NCBI RefSeq assembly: GCF_963576615.1
Contig: NC_088710.1
Location: 5,622,001-5,686,000 of the forward strand
DNA: 64,000 nt
Direction: 5' to 3'
DNA from: Watersipora subatra
Taxonomy: Eukaryota; Bryozoa; Gymnolaemata; Cheilostomatida; Watersiporidae
Shown here: positions 1-13,000 of the stretch, one piece after another
Numbering within the stretch: the stretch's first letter is position 1
Layout of the letters: every line of letters starts with the position of its first letter
Position numbers and translations under genes: made by a program
Notes under the pieces: model-generated
The model's input: only the letters and a program-made list of their open reading frames with translations
Told to the model about the DNA's origin: nothing
Databases searched by the model: none

Positions 1-1003
1 TGAGCTCTGCAAAACTCTTAATGTATTAATATAAAAACTGTTACTCCTTTTCATTTATTAGACAGAACATTCTTGGTCCAATCATGCTAGAGTTATAGAC
101 TAGAATTACAGATTATAGAATAAAAATATGGATTTTCCTGAGGGCGTCACTAACCTTGTCGAGAGGTAATGCCTTTAGTATAGGGTGCGTCTAATCCCTG
201 AGAGCTGAACCTGCTCTTTTTAGAGAGCATTGACATTGTAGAGATCACGGACTTCTTATCATCCATATCATGGTCCAAATCAACTATTTGATTGCAAAGA
301 AAAACATATTGAAATAGATGAACATCTAGTGGACATCGCTATTAGCCTAAACCTGCTGCAAAATGATGTATTGAAGTCTTTTTAATAAAACAAATATCAA
401 ATAATTCTCTTTTTAGAAGAAAAGGTCTGTTGGTGTGAAAGCGTCGGGATCAGCCATTTTAATCGTGGCCAGAGCAGCGAGTGAAGCCAATCTATGACAA
501 ACACTCTATACGAGTAAGCATGAGAAGGTGAGGCAGTACATAGCTCAAGTCACTAGACATAGCCCCATGCACTCACTACCACCAAACAGCAGTATCTAAT
601 GTTCCGATGTGTGTAGGGTTCACTTTGCACAAACTAAAGCAGGTGATGGTACAAAACTTAAGCTTCTTTGTAACTACTGCAAAGGCGTGGGTTGCCATGA
701 CTGTACATCATGCTCTCTGATATAAATTATTGTTAACAGTAAAAGTTCAAAACTAAAAGCACTCTTTTTGAATCTAAGTTTCAGTCACTTCCATTGGTAT
801 GATCTAAAAACTCAGATAAGAAAGCAGAGAGCAAAATGTATAATTTCTCAAACAGTTGGGGAGAGCAAAATCAATGGGAGATAAGCTGACAGATGCCGTA
901 GAATGACATGAATGAAACGTACAAAAGATATAAACAGAGTGTTTTTATCAGTAGAAACAAAAATGTGGCTTGTTCTGTCAGCTTGTCTCTTAACTACTAA
1001 CTA
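1..1003. other. 3' flank of the KIAA2012-like gene
   Basis: No coding exon is visible here. The stretch is AT-rich and lies downstream of the stop codon of the minus-strand KIAA2012-like gene, so it should hold its 3' UTR and polyadenylation site. Reverse-complement poly(A)-signal matches occur at 381-386 (ATTAAA) and 54-59 (AATAAA). Neither can be confirmed from sequence alone. Confidence 0.4.
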
Positions 1004-4000
1004 CTAGCCTTGCGAGAGCAGATCAATGCTACTCATTAAACTCCTTGATTGGCTGGAGAGCTTTGTGCCAGCTTCCACTGGCTCAGCAACTGGCTGCCTC
1101 GACAGGCCATCACCAAATCTAGAGTCAGCCAGATCTAAGTTGTTAGTAAGCTTGCGCAAGGCACTGTCACGCCGTGCAGCATTCTCATAAGGGAATGTGT
1201 TAGGTCTCACAGGGAGCTCCACTTCCATGTCGGTTGCATTCGCTAAATCATTCAAGGAAGAGCTGAGTCGATGATGCAGCATGGTGAAGGTCGAGTCGAA
1301 GACTGGTACGGATGCTGGTACAAAAATTGAATCAGCAGGCTGTGTCTGAACTCTCACTGCATCAGAATTGCGCTGCGAAGTGGCATGCTGAAGATTTTCT
1401 GAAACGTCGGACTGACTGCCGCGAGAGCTGGTTTTGGAAGTAGACTTGACAGCCTTTCTTTCAGGAGGGAGACTGAGGACTGCCAGTGCACTAGCGAAGT
1501 GACCATCAAAAGAAAGCCCAGTTTTCTTGCCTGGCTGATCTGTGTCGACGCTTGAAGCCTCGGAGTGGGAGACTGCTGAGTCCATTTCACCTCTTTTCAC
1601 TATAATGATGTAGCCGTAGAAAGGAACAAATGTGACTCAGTCGACTTAGCAATAGTAATAAAGCAAATATTCATGAAAAGTACCTTCTATGAGGAATGTT
1701 AACTATCATTGAACAAACCAGTACAATTTGAATCTTCTGACTTTCAAACAACGACAACTGTACAACTTATGACAAAACCGAAGAGTTTTAGCTTTAAAAC
1801 TATGACAGCAGTCCTTAAAAAGAACTTGTAAAAATTATTTTCAAATCTTGTAGAATTAATTAGACAGTAGCAAAGCCCAATAGAAAGAAATGAATAATAA
1901 GGGGTCTACAACTTATGACATTGATAAGTGCTTAAGACGCACGGCAACTTGAATTTTAGTGTAAGTCGGAAAATCATGCTTAAATTACTCTGCATCTACG
2001 GGAACGTACTTCACCGTGAAGAATAAAATAGAAATATATATATAATATAAAATTATAATATTAATATAAAGATAAAATATGAGAAAGGCCTAAAAAGTAT
2101 TGGAAGGAGAGAAAACGACTCCTTATCACATGAATTGAAAATAGATAATAAAAAAGTTATCAAATGTGTGAGAAAGAAAGAACCAAAATGGTTTATCAAC
2201 AAAACTGAGTGATGCCTCTTCCTCTCCCACAAACACATAATCTACATGCTGAGAACCAGTTCAAGAATGTTTATGTCGCTTATTGACAATAAGATGGAGC
2301 TACATAAAATATTATTTTAGATATTTGCATGGAGCGCATCCGCAACCTTGAAAAAGCCTAAGTAGGGAATGTCGTAAACTGACAACTCCCTGTAAAGAGA
2401 TTTGTTAAAACGAGCTGATACAAATGATGAATAACTCCCATAAAAAATAGCAGAAGCTGAGAATTGAACCCAGGGTATTTTCCTTAAATCTGTTTAGATG
2501 CTTGTCACATCATTGCTTTATTGCGACTTTCTGTACGGCATAAATAAAAAGTGGTAGAAATGTCTCTAGCAGTATAGCAAATGCGCTCTGTCGATTCACT
2601 TTGAAATTTACGCCACAACGAGGTCATCTGAAAGCAGTAATTAATTGAATGAAGACAACTAGGAGGTAGTTGACAGGCCAGCAACAGGTAACGCTGACAG
2701 ACAATGGGTAGCAACTGGGTTTAAGGTTAACTGACAGCAAGTTAAATTATACCTATTTATACCAATATAATTATATTTCTTTTTTAGCAATGATTTTGAT
2801 GTTACAAGAATAAAAACCAGTTTCGGAGACAAAAACATTAGCATTACTCTAAGCAAGCTGTAACTTGAGGCAGCCATTTTTTGAGAAAACACAGACTTAT
2901 CAGGTACGATGTCAACACCCAAGATTAGCCAAAAGGTGAATGCGAGAAAAAAGCACTTTTGTTGGCTGCCATTCTTAAAAATGCTTCCTATCCAGTTGTC
3001 AAGCTATGTTGTTTCGGTTACCCAATATGGCAGATGATAATAATACAAGGTCGAAGCAGATTTCACAAATGCAGAAAATTTTTTTGCCATATTTATATGT
3101 TGTGTTCAAACTTGCTAGTAATGATTCTAGAATTACAGGAACTAGCTTGTGTGGCTCATTGTGTAGAATGCACTAGCAAGAAATTCTTCTTTTACACCAA
3201 TAACAATTTTAAAAAATTGTTCCTGCAAATAAACTATTCTTGGAATTCATCTGTTTCAATCCTATCAGCGCATGCTCTGCTTTCAAGTACATATATAATG
3301 ATTTTGAATGGACAATTTTTAGATCTAGTTCAAAAAGTGGTCGAATGTCAATGTCAGTACAATGTCACAATTATACAGGGTCTGATACATATTTTTTAAA
3401 GATATAAAATTTTTCTGCCCATTTTCATGAATGAAAAATGCTGGTAAAACGTGATATTTGATTGTAATTACACAAAAATATTATCGAAACCTCAGTATGT
3501 GTTGTTATCTTCTGCTGCTAATGCAATAAACATTTGTGGTGTCAGTTAACCTTACAGATACGTAGCAGATATATAAATGTGTAGCAAAGTGTCGAACATA
3601 GAAAAAGAGAGTCAGCAATGTAGAAAAAAATTTAGTTGAAGAAAAACGGCTGTCTGTTGATTTCTAGCAAATTAGATTTACATAAAAAATGAAAGACAAG
3701 ACAAATGCCAGACATAAATAGAAAGAACAAACCCACCTTTGCTGTCAGCTCCTCTGACTTGACTTTTTCTCACATCTATCATGACGTCTGACACAGAGTT
3801 AGAATTGCTAGCAGTTAAATTAAGCTCGTTAGTAGTGCTTTCAGCGAGGCTGATGCAATCACTGGCAGTGAGGCTGACATGACCATGGGCAGCATCTTCT
3901 GGACTCTCTAAAGGAGCAGCTCTAAGCTCAACAATGACACAAGCTCAGCAAGTCTACAGGAAACCGGCTGGTGACTTCTGATATAGATAGAATTGTGTAT

Positions 4001-7000
4001 CTCATTAGCTTGGAAATCAACAGTCTGGTTTCCTATAGCGTGGTTAGTGAAAGCTTCAATTTTCAGCATAAAGCGGGGAGGGAGGATTGCAAGCGAGGTG
4101 AAAAGTAGGAAAATTCTTTAAGAGTAAAACAAGAGCCTGAGGCTATGAAAACACATGCACAAGGGGACGATATGAAACCACATGCTACACCCTATCACCA
4201 TCAGCATTACTTACTACTCTCTTGGTCTATATTATTTATCCATACAACAGTATAAAGTTTATGAGGAACATTCTGGAACAATAATGTTCAAGAGCAACTT
4301 GAATACTTAGCAGCCTTGTGATTAATATACATCTCAAGTGAAAGTACATTGAGATTGACTTATGTATAGTACAACACTAATGTTCTTCCTAGCAATACTG
4401 GGTCTGCTATACACTAGATTACATATATTTAACCAGGTCTTGTATTCTGGATGCCATATACTTAGAAAAGGTTTAAATGACAACCTGGCCTGATGAGCAC
4501 ACAATAAAATAACCAATTATAAAATCCACCCTTCAGCATTTAAAATATTTTTGAAAAAAAGTTGCAATAAATAATTTGCCTTAAAATTGAAGTAATTAGA
4601 AGGATTAAACTAAAACAACTCATGTACAGAGAGTTCCAACATCATGAATGTTGTAATGAGAATTTTAGTTTTCCAAAAAAGGGTCCAGTTTATTTCGCAC
4701 ACAGGTGTATGAGTGACCATTATAAAGTTTAATCATTGTTAGAGTAGATAAGAGTTGAACTTGGAGGTCAAAGGGTCAGCGACATTGCTATAAACAGTTT
4801 AGCCATACTCCTCCTAGTTGAGGAACTCTAACTATTCGATGTACCTCACACATTCAGCTGTGTGGCGATATTCATGTAGATTCACTTTTGGCAGCCCGGT
4901 TATATTATAACTACAGTATATGTAAAATTTGGCCATAAACATGTGAGTCTAGATGCCACTGCGTGCAGTATGTACTAACCTGAGTCTAATGAAACCTTAG
5001 ATACAGACTGCTGTTTGCTAAGTGTAGATGACCCATCAGCAATAGAAGCCAATGGTTTCTCCGCAGCAAGTGCTGACTCTCTCCAGCTGTTATATTCCAG
5101 ATCTTCATCTGCAATGTTTGACCATAAGCCAAATACTCAATGCCTCTTGCGATCAATGTGCCCTTTCTAACAACATTATCACCACTAAAGGTTGAATCAT
5201 GCTGTAAAATGGTATTTGAGTGGCAAGATGAGGCCTCTTAATGCTTAACTTTATATATAAATCTCAGATAAATCTCTCATTTGTCGTCTGTACATCCATT
5301 TACAGTAGATTTAGGAACGCAAAATCTGATTTGCATTGGATTTGAACTCAAAACCTACAACTCTGCAGACAGGCGTACTATCCATTACACTGTGCATCCA
5401 ACTGGCGATACTAATGAATAATTGTGCACTTATTTATTACACCGGTTAAAATATGCATGCTACAAGTGCTTGTGAAGATACTATTGGTTGCTAATATTGT
5501 GCTTGAAAATCATGATTGGGTGAGAGATCATGAAACGTAACAATAATAAGTACAATTACAAGCACAATCTGGCTTCAGACGAACGGACAGCTCTTGTTAT
5601 AGTAAAGATTTAGACTAGCTTAAATTACTCAAATATATTTGGTAATTATTTTATTACCCGCACAAGACTGGGAATTCATCTATTCTTGTATATACAAGCG
5701 TTACCCCTGGTTACCCCTGATCCGAGACAGTATTAACAACTTTCCAATTGCTGTGAAAACCCTTAAATAGTCAATTCCTTTTAAAATGAATATTCTTTAA
5801 AGCTAGCGGATTTGTTGGTCATTCGACTTGAAGCCTCAGAATTATGCTGAGAAGGTATTAAGCAGAAAACAACCAAAGATTTGTAATTCACCGAAAGTGA
5901 ATTACAAAATTTTCAGCAAGTTAACTGGAAGCGGGTGAAAATAAAGCGAAACTACACTGTCAAGTTTTCTAGGGTACAGGAACAGATGATAAAACATATC
6001 CTCAAATTATTTTGGGTCAGGGTTAAAAGTGTTTACACCAAGAGTTGCAATGAGTAGATGACTCCTAGTTTGCTCAGTAATTCTTATTCTCTCTGAATAG
6101 CCAACAAACTCGAGGGAAGCGTTCAATAGTTGACGAATTTTCCTTTAGAAGTTGGAGACATTTTTAGTGATTATAAAAATAATTTTAATGTTCGTTGCTT
6201 ATTTTGAAATAAATGTTACATAACAATAACCTTTACTATAATAAGATTGTGTTCGTCACTCTATTCGAAGTGAGGCTAAGAGGTTACGATGAAAGATCGC
6301 TTTGCCAAAGATCTGAACTTTCAATGTTCAGCTAAGCAGCTGACACTCTAACAACTGCGTCAATCAACTGCCTTCCAGGACTTTTTAATAATTGTGCAGA
6401 TGTAGATGTTACTATCAGTGCTTTATCGCACATATGAGGGTCTCTCACTAGACTGTCATGGTGCTAGTAGCAATAAAAGCAATAAATAATTCAGCAAAAA
6501 ATAATAGCCTTTGATAGAACGCAAATTAACAATTTCTGATACAAACAGCAGAAAAACATAGTAATCACCAAGCAGCTTAGTGATTGGCTGACAGCTGCAC
6601 AAACCAATTAGCATATCATTTGTCAACAAATAAAAAGTGTGTGACTTGACTGAAAGCCAAAGAATCTAGTAGGAGCAACTTAGCCGAATTTGACCATGAG
6701 AACACAACTACCTAACCAGCATGCTGCAAACTTTACAAGCATTCCGATTAAGCATGTAACAATATTTTATTGGCTGTTTATCTAATTTTCAAACCATACA
6801 TAGAGGTTACGTGGCCTGAATGTATTAAAGCTACGCAACTGCAAGTGATTCATTGTAACTGTACGCACCTGCAACAGTAGAAGGAGGGGCTTCATAATGA
6901 GCTGGCAGACTAGGTACGGATGGGATGTGCTCTCCTAGAGTCATTGGTTTAGAGATCTTCTGCTCGACCTTTGTGATTGGAGGGAGGATTTTATGCTTTG

Positions 7001-10000
7001 TGTCGAATGATGACCTTAAGGAACCAGCGGAACCCACTACAATGAATAACTCTTACTTATTGGTTACAGTCATAAGTTACAAGCTGTAGAATCGCAAAGT
7101 GAAAACTGCAACCTGATTTGATCTCTCCCTTATTTGGTGTATGTTTGTTTAAGTACATCATCATGGTGAGGCAGTTTTATGTCCGCATATCCAACACGTA
7201 AATGATGCAACAACTAAAGCTCATTGTGTCGTTGAACACTAGTAGAATGTAACAGTATCCAGATTTGACATAATGTTATAGAGGCTCCAATTTAGTACAA
7301 AATAGCCTCAGAACTGTGATAAACTAGTAGACAGTAAACATTATAAACATAGAAAGTGCTGTAAATTTATAAATCCCATGCTTTATGTAATACTAGTTTT
7401 ATTGGCCATGATCACTACTTGACTATTAATGTAGCCATGAGAAAATGACTCTGGCTGTCAGCAACTAGACGTGGTACACCGTGCTATCTCGGTAATGGCA
7501 GCGCTATGTGGCCACACGAAGGTTTAGTTTTTGACTAATTTAACAGGTACAAAAGCTAACTGAGTGTCAATATATATACCTTTTGTTTGGATATTGAGAG
7601 AGTCATTTGAAACCTACTTGTTCACCAAGGAGTTTGCTACTAAATATTTATCGAATGACCTTGACAGTTTATATTTACTAAAGGTTAACTGAAGACAGAA
7701 CATAGTATTGTGTTAACAATAGCAGACAACATTGCAGAAGTGGTTGCATAATATTTTTGTGTAATTTTTGAACCAAATGTCAGGTTTACCAACATTTTCA
7801 AGTCATGAAAATGTACAGAAAGATTCACTATCTTTGTAAAGTATCGACCAAAACAGTTGTATTACGATTGTTTGTTTTTAAACTGAATTATCTAATCTAA
7901 ATTCCTTGTTCATGAAATCAGAGGATGTGTTGATAGATTTTAAACAGGCAGCGTCAACAATAGCTAATTTTTACAGACAATTTTCCAAATTCCCAATTAG
8001 TGTAAAGGAGAATTTTTTGTCAGTACACTTGAGAGCTGATACGAACAATCTTATTGGTGTAATTCCATAACCGTAATTCTATAACGTGTAATTCTATTGC
8101 TCAAACATTAGCCTCACTACACAGACTTTTCAGCATTAGTAGAATTTGCTTCGACCTGTCATTATAATTATTCGCCATGTTGGGTAACTAAAATGATACT
8201 GTATGCTGTTATATGGGGAAAATCTATCAAAATGGTGACCAACAGAAATGCTTTTGTCTCTCGTTTAGACATTGGCTAATTGTCTGCAGACGACATCGTA
8301 ATTCATATATATATGTTTTGCCAACAAAAGGACATCCTTATGTCCCAGTTTAGAGCTTGCGTTGCGAGTGTTTTTGTCTTTAAAGCTTGTTTTTTTTTTG
8401 CAATAATAAAAGCATTGTTGAACAATGAAATATTGTGCTAACATCAATTAACCTTTAAGAAAACAATCTGAAATTCATGATGTATTATATAGGCCTACGC
8501 ATTAACTTTTAGATTGGTCTATTTTCCATGGAATGAAAATTGCAAAAAAACATCTGACTCACAAGAGCTGGTAGTAGTTGACACTTGAAGTCCAAAACCT
8601 TTCGTGCCACGAAATCCTTTTTTGTCCTTCTTCACTTTCTGTTCTTCAGAGATGAGCCCCTAGAACAAGGTTTACAGGAAGTTTATGGCATGATAACATG
8701 TTACCACAACTGAAAATGCGTAAGTAACTTCTTTTGGAGTACACGGTATCATGAGCTGACAATCTTCAAGTTACTGTATTCAGTTATTCACTTCAAGTAA
8801 ATTATTCAGTCACTCCAAGTTATTGTATGTGCTCAGTAGAAGGTCAAGGTTAAAAGTAGAAATTGTAGGTATTATTGAGCTACATATAGTCACATCTCAG
8901 AAAGGTTACCTGAGGGTCAAGGTTAAAGGTGGAAACTGTAGGTATTATTGAGCTGTCCAGAGCTGTCTGTATTGCATTCATCATATCAAACTCATACAAC
9001 TTGGCACTAGCTTTACGTTTCATCTCCTCATCTTCAAGGTGTTTGGATACCGTCTCTTGGTATTCCTGAGAAAAGTGTATAAACCTGATTGTGTACTGCT
9101 TATAGCATAAGTGTAATGGCAGCGTTATTATGTAACATTATATACTGATGCATTAGTTTTTGAGAAAAGACCATCATGCTGACTTCTTGGCGGCTACACC
9201 GGCTGCTTATGTTTTCATCATCGTAGTTATACAAAACTATAAGTTCGCATAACGCCTGTGTTAGTTGCTTATTGACCAATAGAGTTATCCTTTCACGGAT
9301 ATTTTGAACACACAATTTTTAAGATGTTTTGAACACAATGCTAATTATGGCAATAGCAAATCATAGTTGTCATAACTTTTTAAAATGCAAAACATTGACT
9401 CATTAAAAATATTAATGAGTGAAATGTGAGGAATGAAAAAGTGCTCCAAAAGAACACCAACCTATTTTACCTCGCGATGATACCTTTGAATGAATATGAC
9501 TAATACTGTAGGTGCTAGTGTCAATAACTGACATGTACAGCCAGTTATTCAAGGTGACTGATAACATTATATATATATAAATCTCAGTGTTTGTCATTTG
9601 TCATCCGGATGTCCAGCTATAGCAATAAATTTTTAGAACTAAAAACTTCACTTGGCACTGGGTTAGAATTTGGAACCTCTAGTTCTCCAGCCAGGCATTA
9701 AGCCCACTACACAGCCAATTGGTGCAAGTGATTTATAATTGTGAACATACTTATGCAGCGCTTGTGAAAATACTGGCAAAACTGATGTATGGCGTCATGA
9801 CGCATCGTAAAATTAAGCTGACTTCACATCTCTCATTATAGTAAATATTTAGACTAACTCTAGTTACTAACTTAGATAAATACAGAAAGTAAACAAATAA
9901 AAATTTAACTAAAATTTAAAAACTAAATTTAATATTTAATTAAATTAACTTTCATTTAAAATAAAATTTGAATAAGAATTAATTTTCATTTATATAAATT

Positions 10001-13000
10001 AAAATGAAATGAAAATAGTTGCAAAACCCTTGGTTAAACTAGCAAAACAAGCCTAAATTACAAATATTACTCATAAGACTGGAGATGTTGAAGAGGCATT
10101 TAGCCAGCTGATTTGATGAAAAATTATGAAAATTTACAATTCCGACAGAGCCTCCTATAAGGTAAATGCCTCCTATAAGGTAGTTATATATACAACAGAT
10201 GAACATACATTAGTGCTCTCTACGTGCAAACTGAATAAACAGACTCCTTGAAGTGATACACATTTATATATCAAAACAATAAAGAAGAAATTGTCAAATT
10301 AAACACCGCACAGTTGAAGTAACTATAATACAGTTATAGTTCCGCCGAAAGACATATTAGATCTGCAGCAGCAGACGTCTGATTGTAAACCGAGTACAGA
10401 CCTGATATTCAGCAATCTGGTGAGAACTAAACAAGAGGGAGGTAAGGCATTAGGTCAGTTGTATAATCTCCAAAAAATTAAATAAAAGTAGTTTTAAATT
10501 CGAGATAGAATACAAAGAACCAAATAACGTGTCACTACTTACAAATGTAAGAGAGAGCATACGCCAAACTAAGGCATGAAGTGTAGAAATATAAAGTAGC
10601 TTAACTCAATTGATAAATAGATATACTTGCTGTCAGCCTAATGATTCTAGTATTAATTCGCCATTTCATTGATTCACAAAAACTGGCTATTTCCAACTGG
10701 CTATTTCCAACTGGCTATAAGTTATTAAAAGTACTGGAAAGGCGCCATTTACATATTGGTGTATTGAGAGTCGCCATATCAACATCAATACACATAAAGT
10801 GCATCTGTTAATTTACATACCAAATGGTTTGTCACATTTAAATTGGTTCATACTCTACACTACCTCTACTGTAGTTGTAGAAAAAGTTATATTTAGCATT
10901 GTAAAATACTGAAACAGCAAATTTGCAATATGAAGCATGAATATTTAAGCTGGCTACAAACAAAAAGGCAGTAATCTACATGACACAGGAGTGTAAGCTA
11001 CTCCAAAAGCCAAAATCTTGGATCCAAGAGTCATTTAGTGAGTGATAATTGCGGTATATGAGCAAAGAACAGGCCTGACAAGCTGTAAGAACCATAGTCT
11101 ACACTAGGACTCACGCAGTAACTGAGCAATCACTCAGTTATTATAGCCTTAGCGCTAAGAGAGATGGAGGTAAGCCAAACCTTCTGTTTTTTGATGGCGT
11201 GTGTAATGGCACTCTTCACTAGCAGCTCTGTGAGAATTCCTTCTTTGGTTGAACTGTCCAGTTCGCCGTAGTTTAGCTCTTTGTTGGCAAGGAGACTGGT
11301 GACCTTTATAGAACCTTGACTCATCTCTGACTCCATGCTTACAGGCCTCGGTGTCTCCTCTATCACTGATATACATAAAAGTACAAGAAAATGATAAACT
11401 CTTTGAAAGCTCAAAGACATGATAGCTCTATACATAGCTCTATGAAGGCCTACATAAATGAAGTATTGCATGACATGGACAGGAAGCAGCTCATTGTCCC
11501 TACTCAGATAAACAGTGATGGATAAAATTCAACTGTAAACATTATTCAATCACTCTGAAACAAGTCAGTTTAAAGTGGTTTCAAGCTTGTCTCACTTATG
11601 ATATATTAGATTGAATGACAAAAATCCATTAAAACTGTTTGTTTAGAAAAATAAATAGATTTATTTTTAAACAAACAGTTGCAATTAATGTTGTAAAGGA
11701 TTTTAAGTTGAGGCCTTTTACATGTCTGTAACAAGCCTTAATGCATATATTTTTACAACAAACAAAAATTTCCGCAGACAATGCTTCTAAGACCAAGAAG
11801 TATGTAATCATTGAAGACACACATAGAAAAGGAGGCAATGTTTCAATTTTAGACAGAAGCCTACTAAAATACTGCTAATGCGTATGACTACGTACCCACA
11901 ACAGAGTCCTCCTTAGACAGAGAACCTGGGAGTTTGCTCTGTCGATAGAATGTGTAGCCATCTATAGAACCAGGGGCAAACAACCACTGTCGTAAGATCC
12001 GATAAGGTAGAGGTATTCCTGATACGTCATAATCACTTTTCTTTTGGTAGGGTTGTGGCTTTATGTATCCTGACAACCAAGAAATACATGAAAGATATAC
12101 GGTAAATGATATACAGAGACGAAAGGCTTGAGATTACAAACTTTAAAAGCATCTGCAAGTGCTTTTTTATATCCATATTTAGATACCCGCTAAAATTGTG
12201 CATTCCTATCCATATTTAGACAACTGCTACAGGTTCTATCAAATATCTATATACATGAATATATATATATACAGTCAAACATGGATAATTCAAACTGCAC
12301 GGGGCCGAGTGAAAGTGTTCGAATTATCAGAGTGTTCAAGTTATCAGAGCACTGTCACAAGTGCATGTATTTATCAGTAGATACATGTACATAAACAAAC
12401 TCTACATAAATCAAAAGCATAGATTGCTTGTTGCAAATTAAGAGGCCTCTCAGGTAGTTTTACAAATTTTATCAGAAAGTATAGATACTTTTTTATCACT
12501 TGAGATTTGTTAGTTGTTTTAGGTGATGTGACTGCCAGGACATTTTTAGATTAAACATCCTTTATTAAAAACTTTATTACATGCCATTGTCATAAAGTTG
12601 ACAAAATTTGATCGCGGTTAAATGCTCAGAAAAAGACATCTTTTTTTTCTGAGTGTTTTAACCGAGATCAATTTTGCCGATCAAAATCGAAAAAAGTCCT
12701 GGCAGTCACACAACCTAGAACTACAAGCAAATATCAAGTAATAGAAATAGATAAAAAATCTATTTCTGATATTTTATCCTTAAATATCCGCATATAATCA
12801 CTCTTACAATATTTATTTTGCATGTCGAGTCTATCTTTATTATATTTATACCGCTAATACTTTCTAACATTTATAGTTTGGCCATAACTAAGCCAATGTG
12901 TGAGCAACTCTATTAATCACTTTTTATACGGTTTTTCACTTGATTCCATGATACGGTACAGGAGAAAATATATGTACACTACATACGTATAGGGAGCGTT

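Noticed and set aside
2959-3399. 146-codon plus-strand open frame
   Set aside because: It starts at a non-ATG codon, lies in an intron of the opposite-strand gene, and its composition is AT-driven with no recognisable domain.
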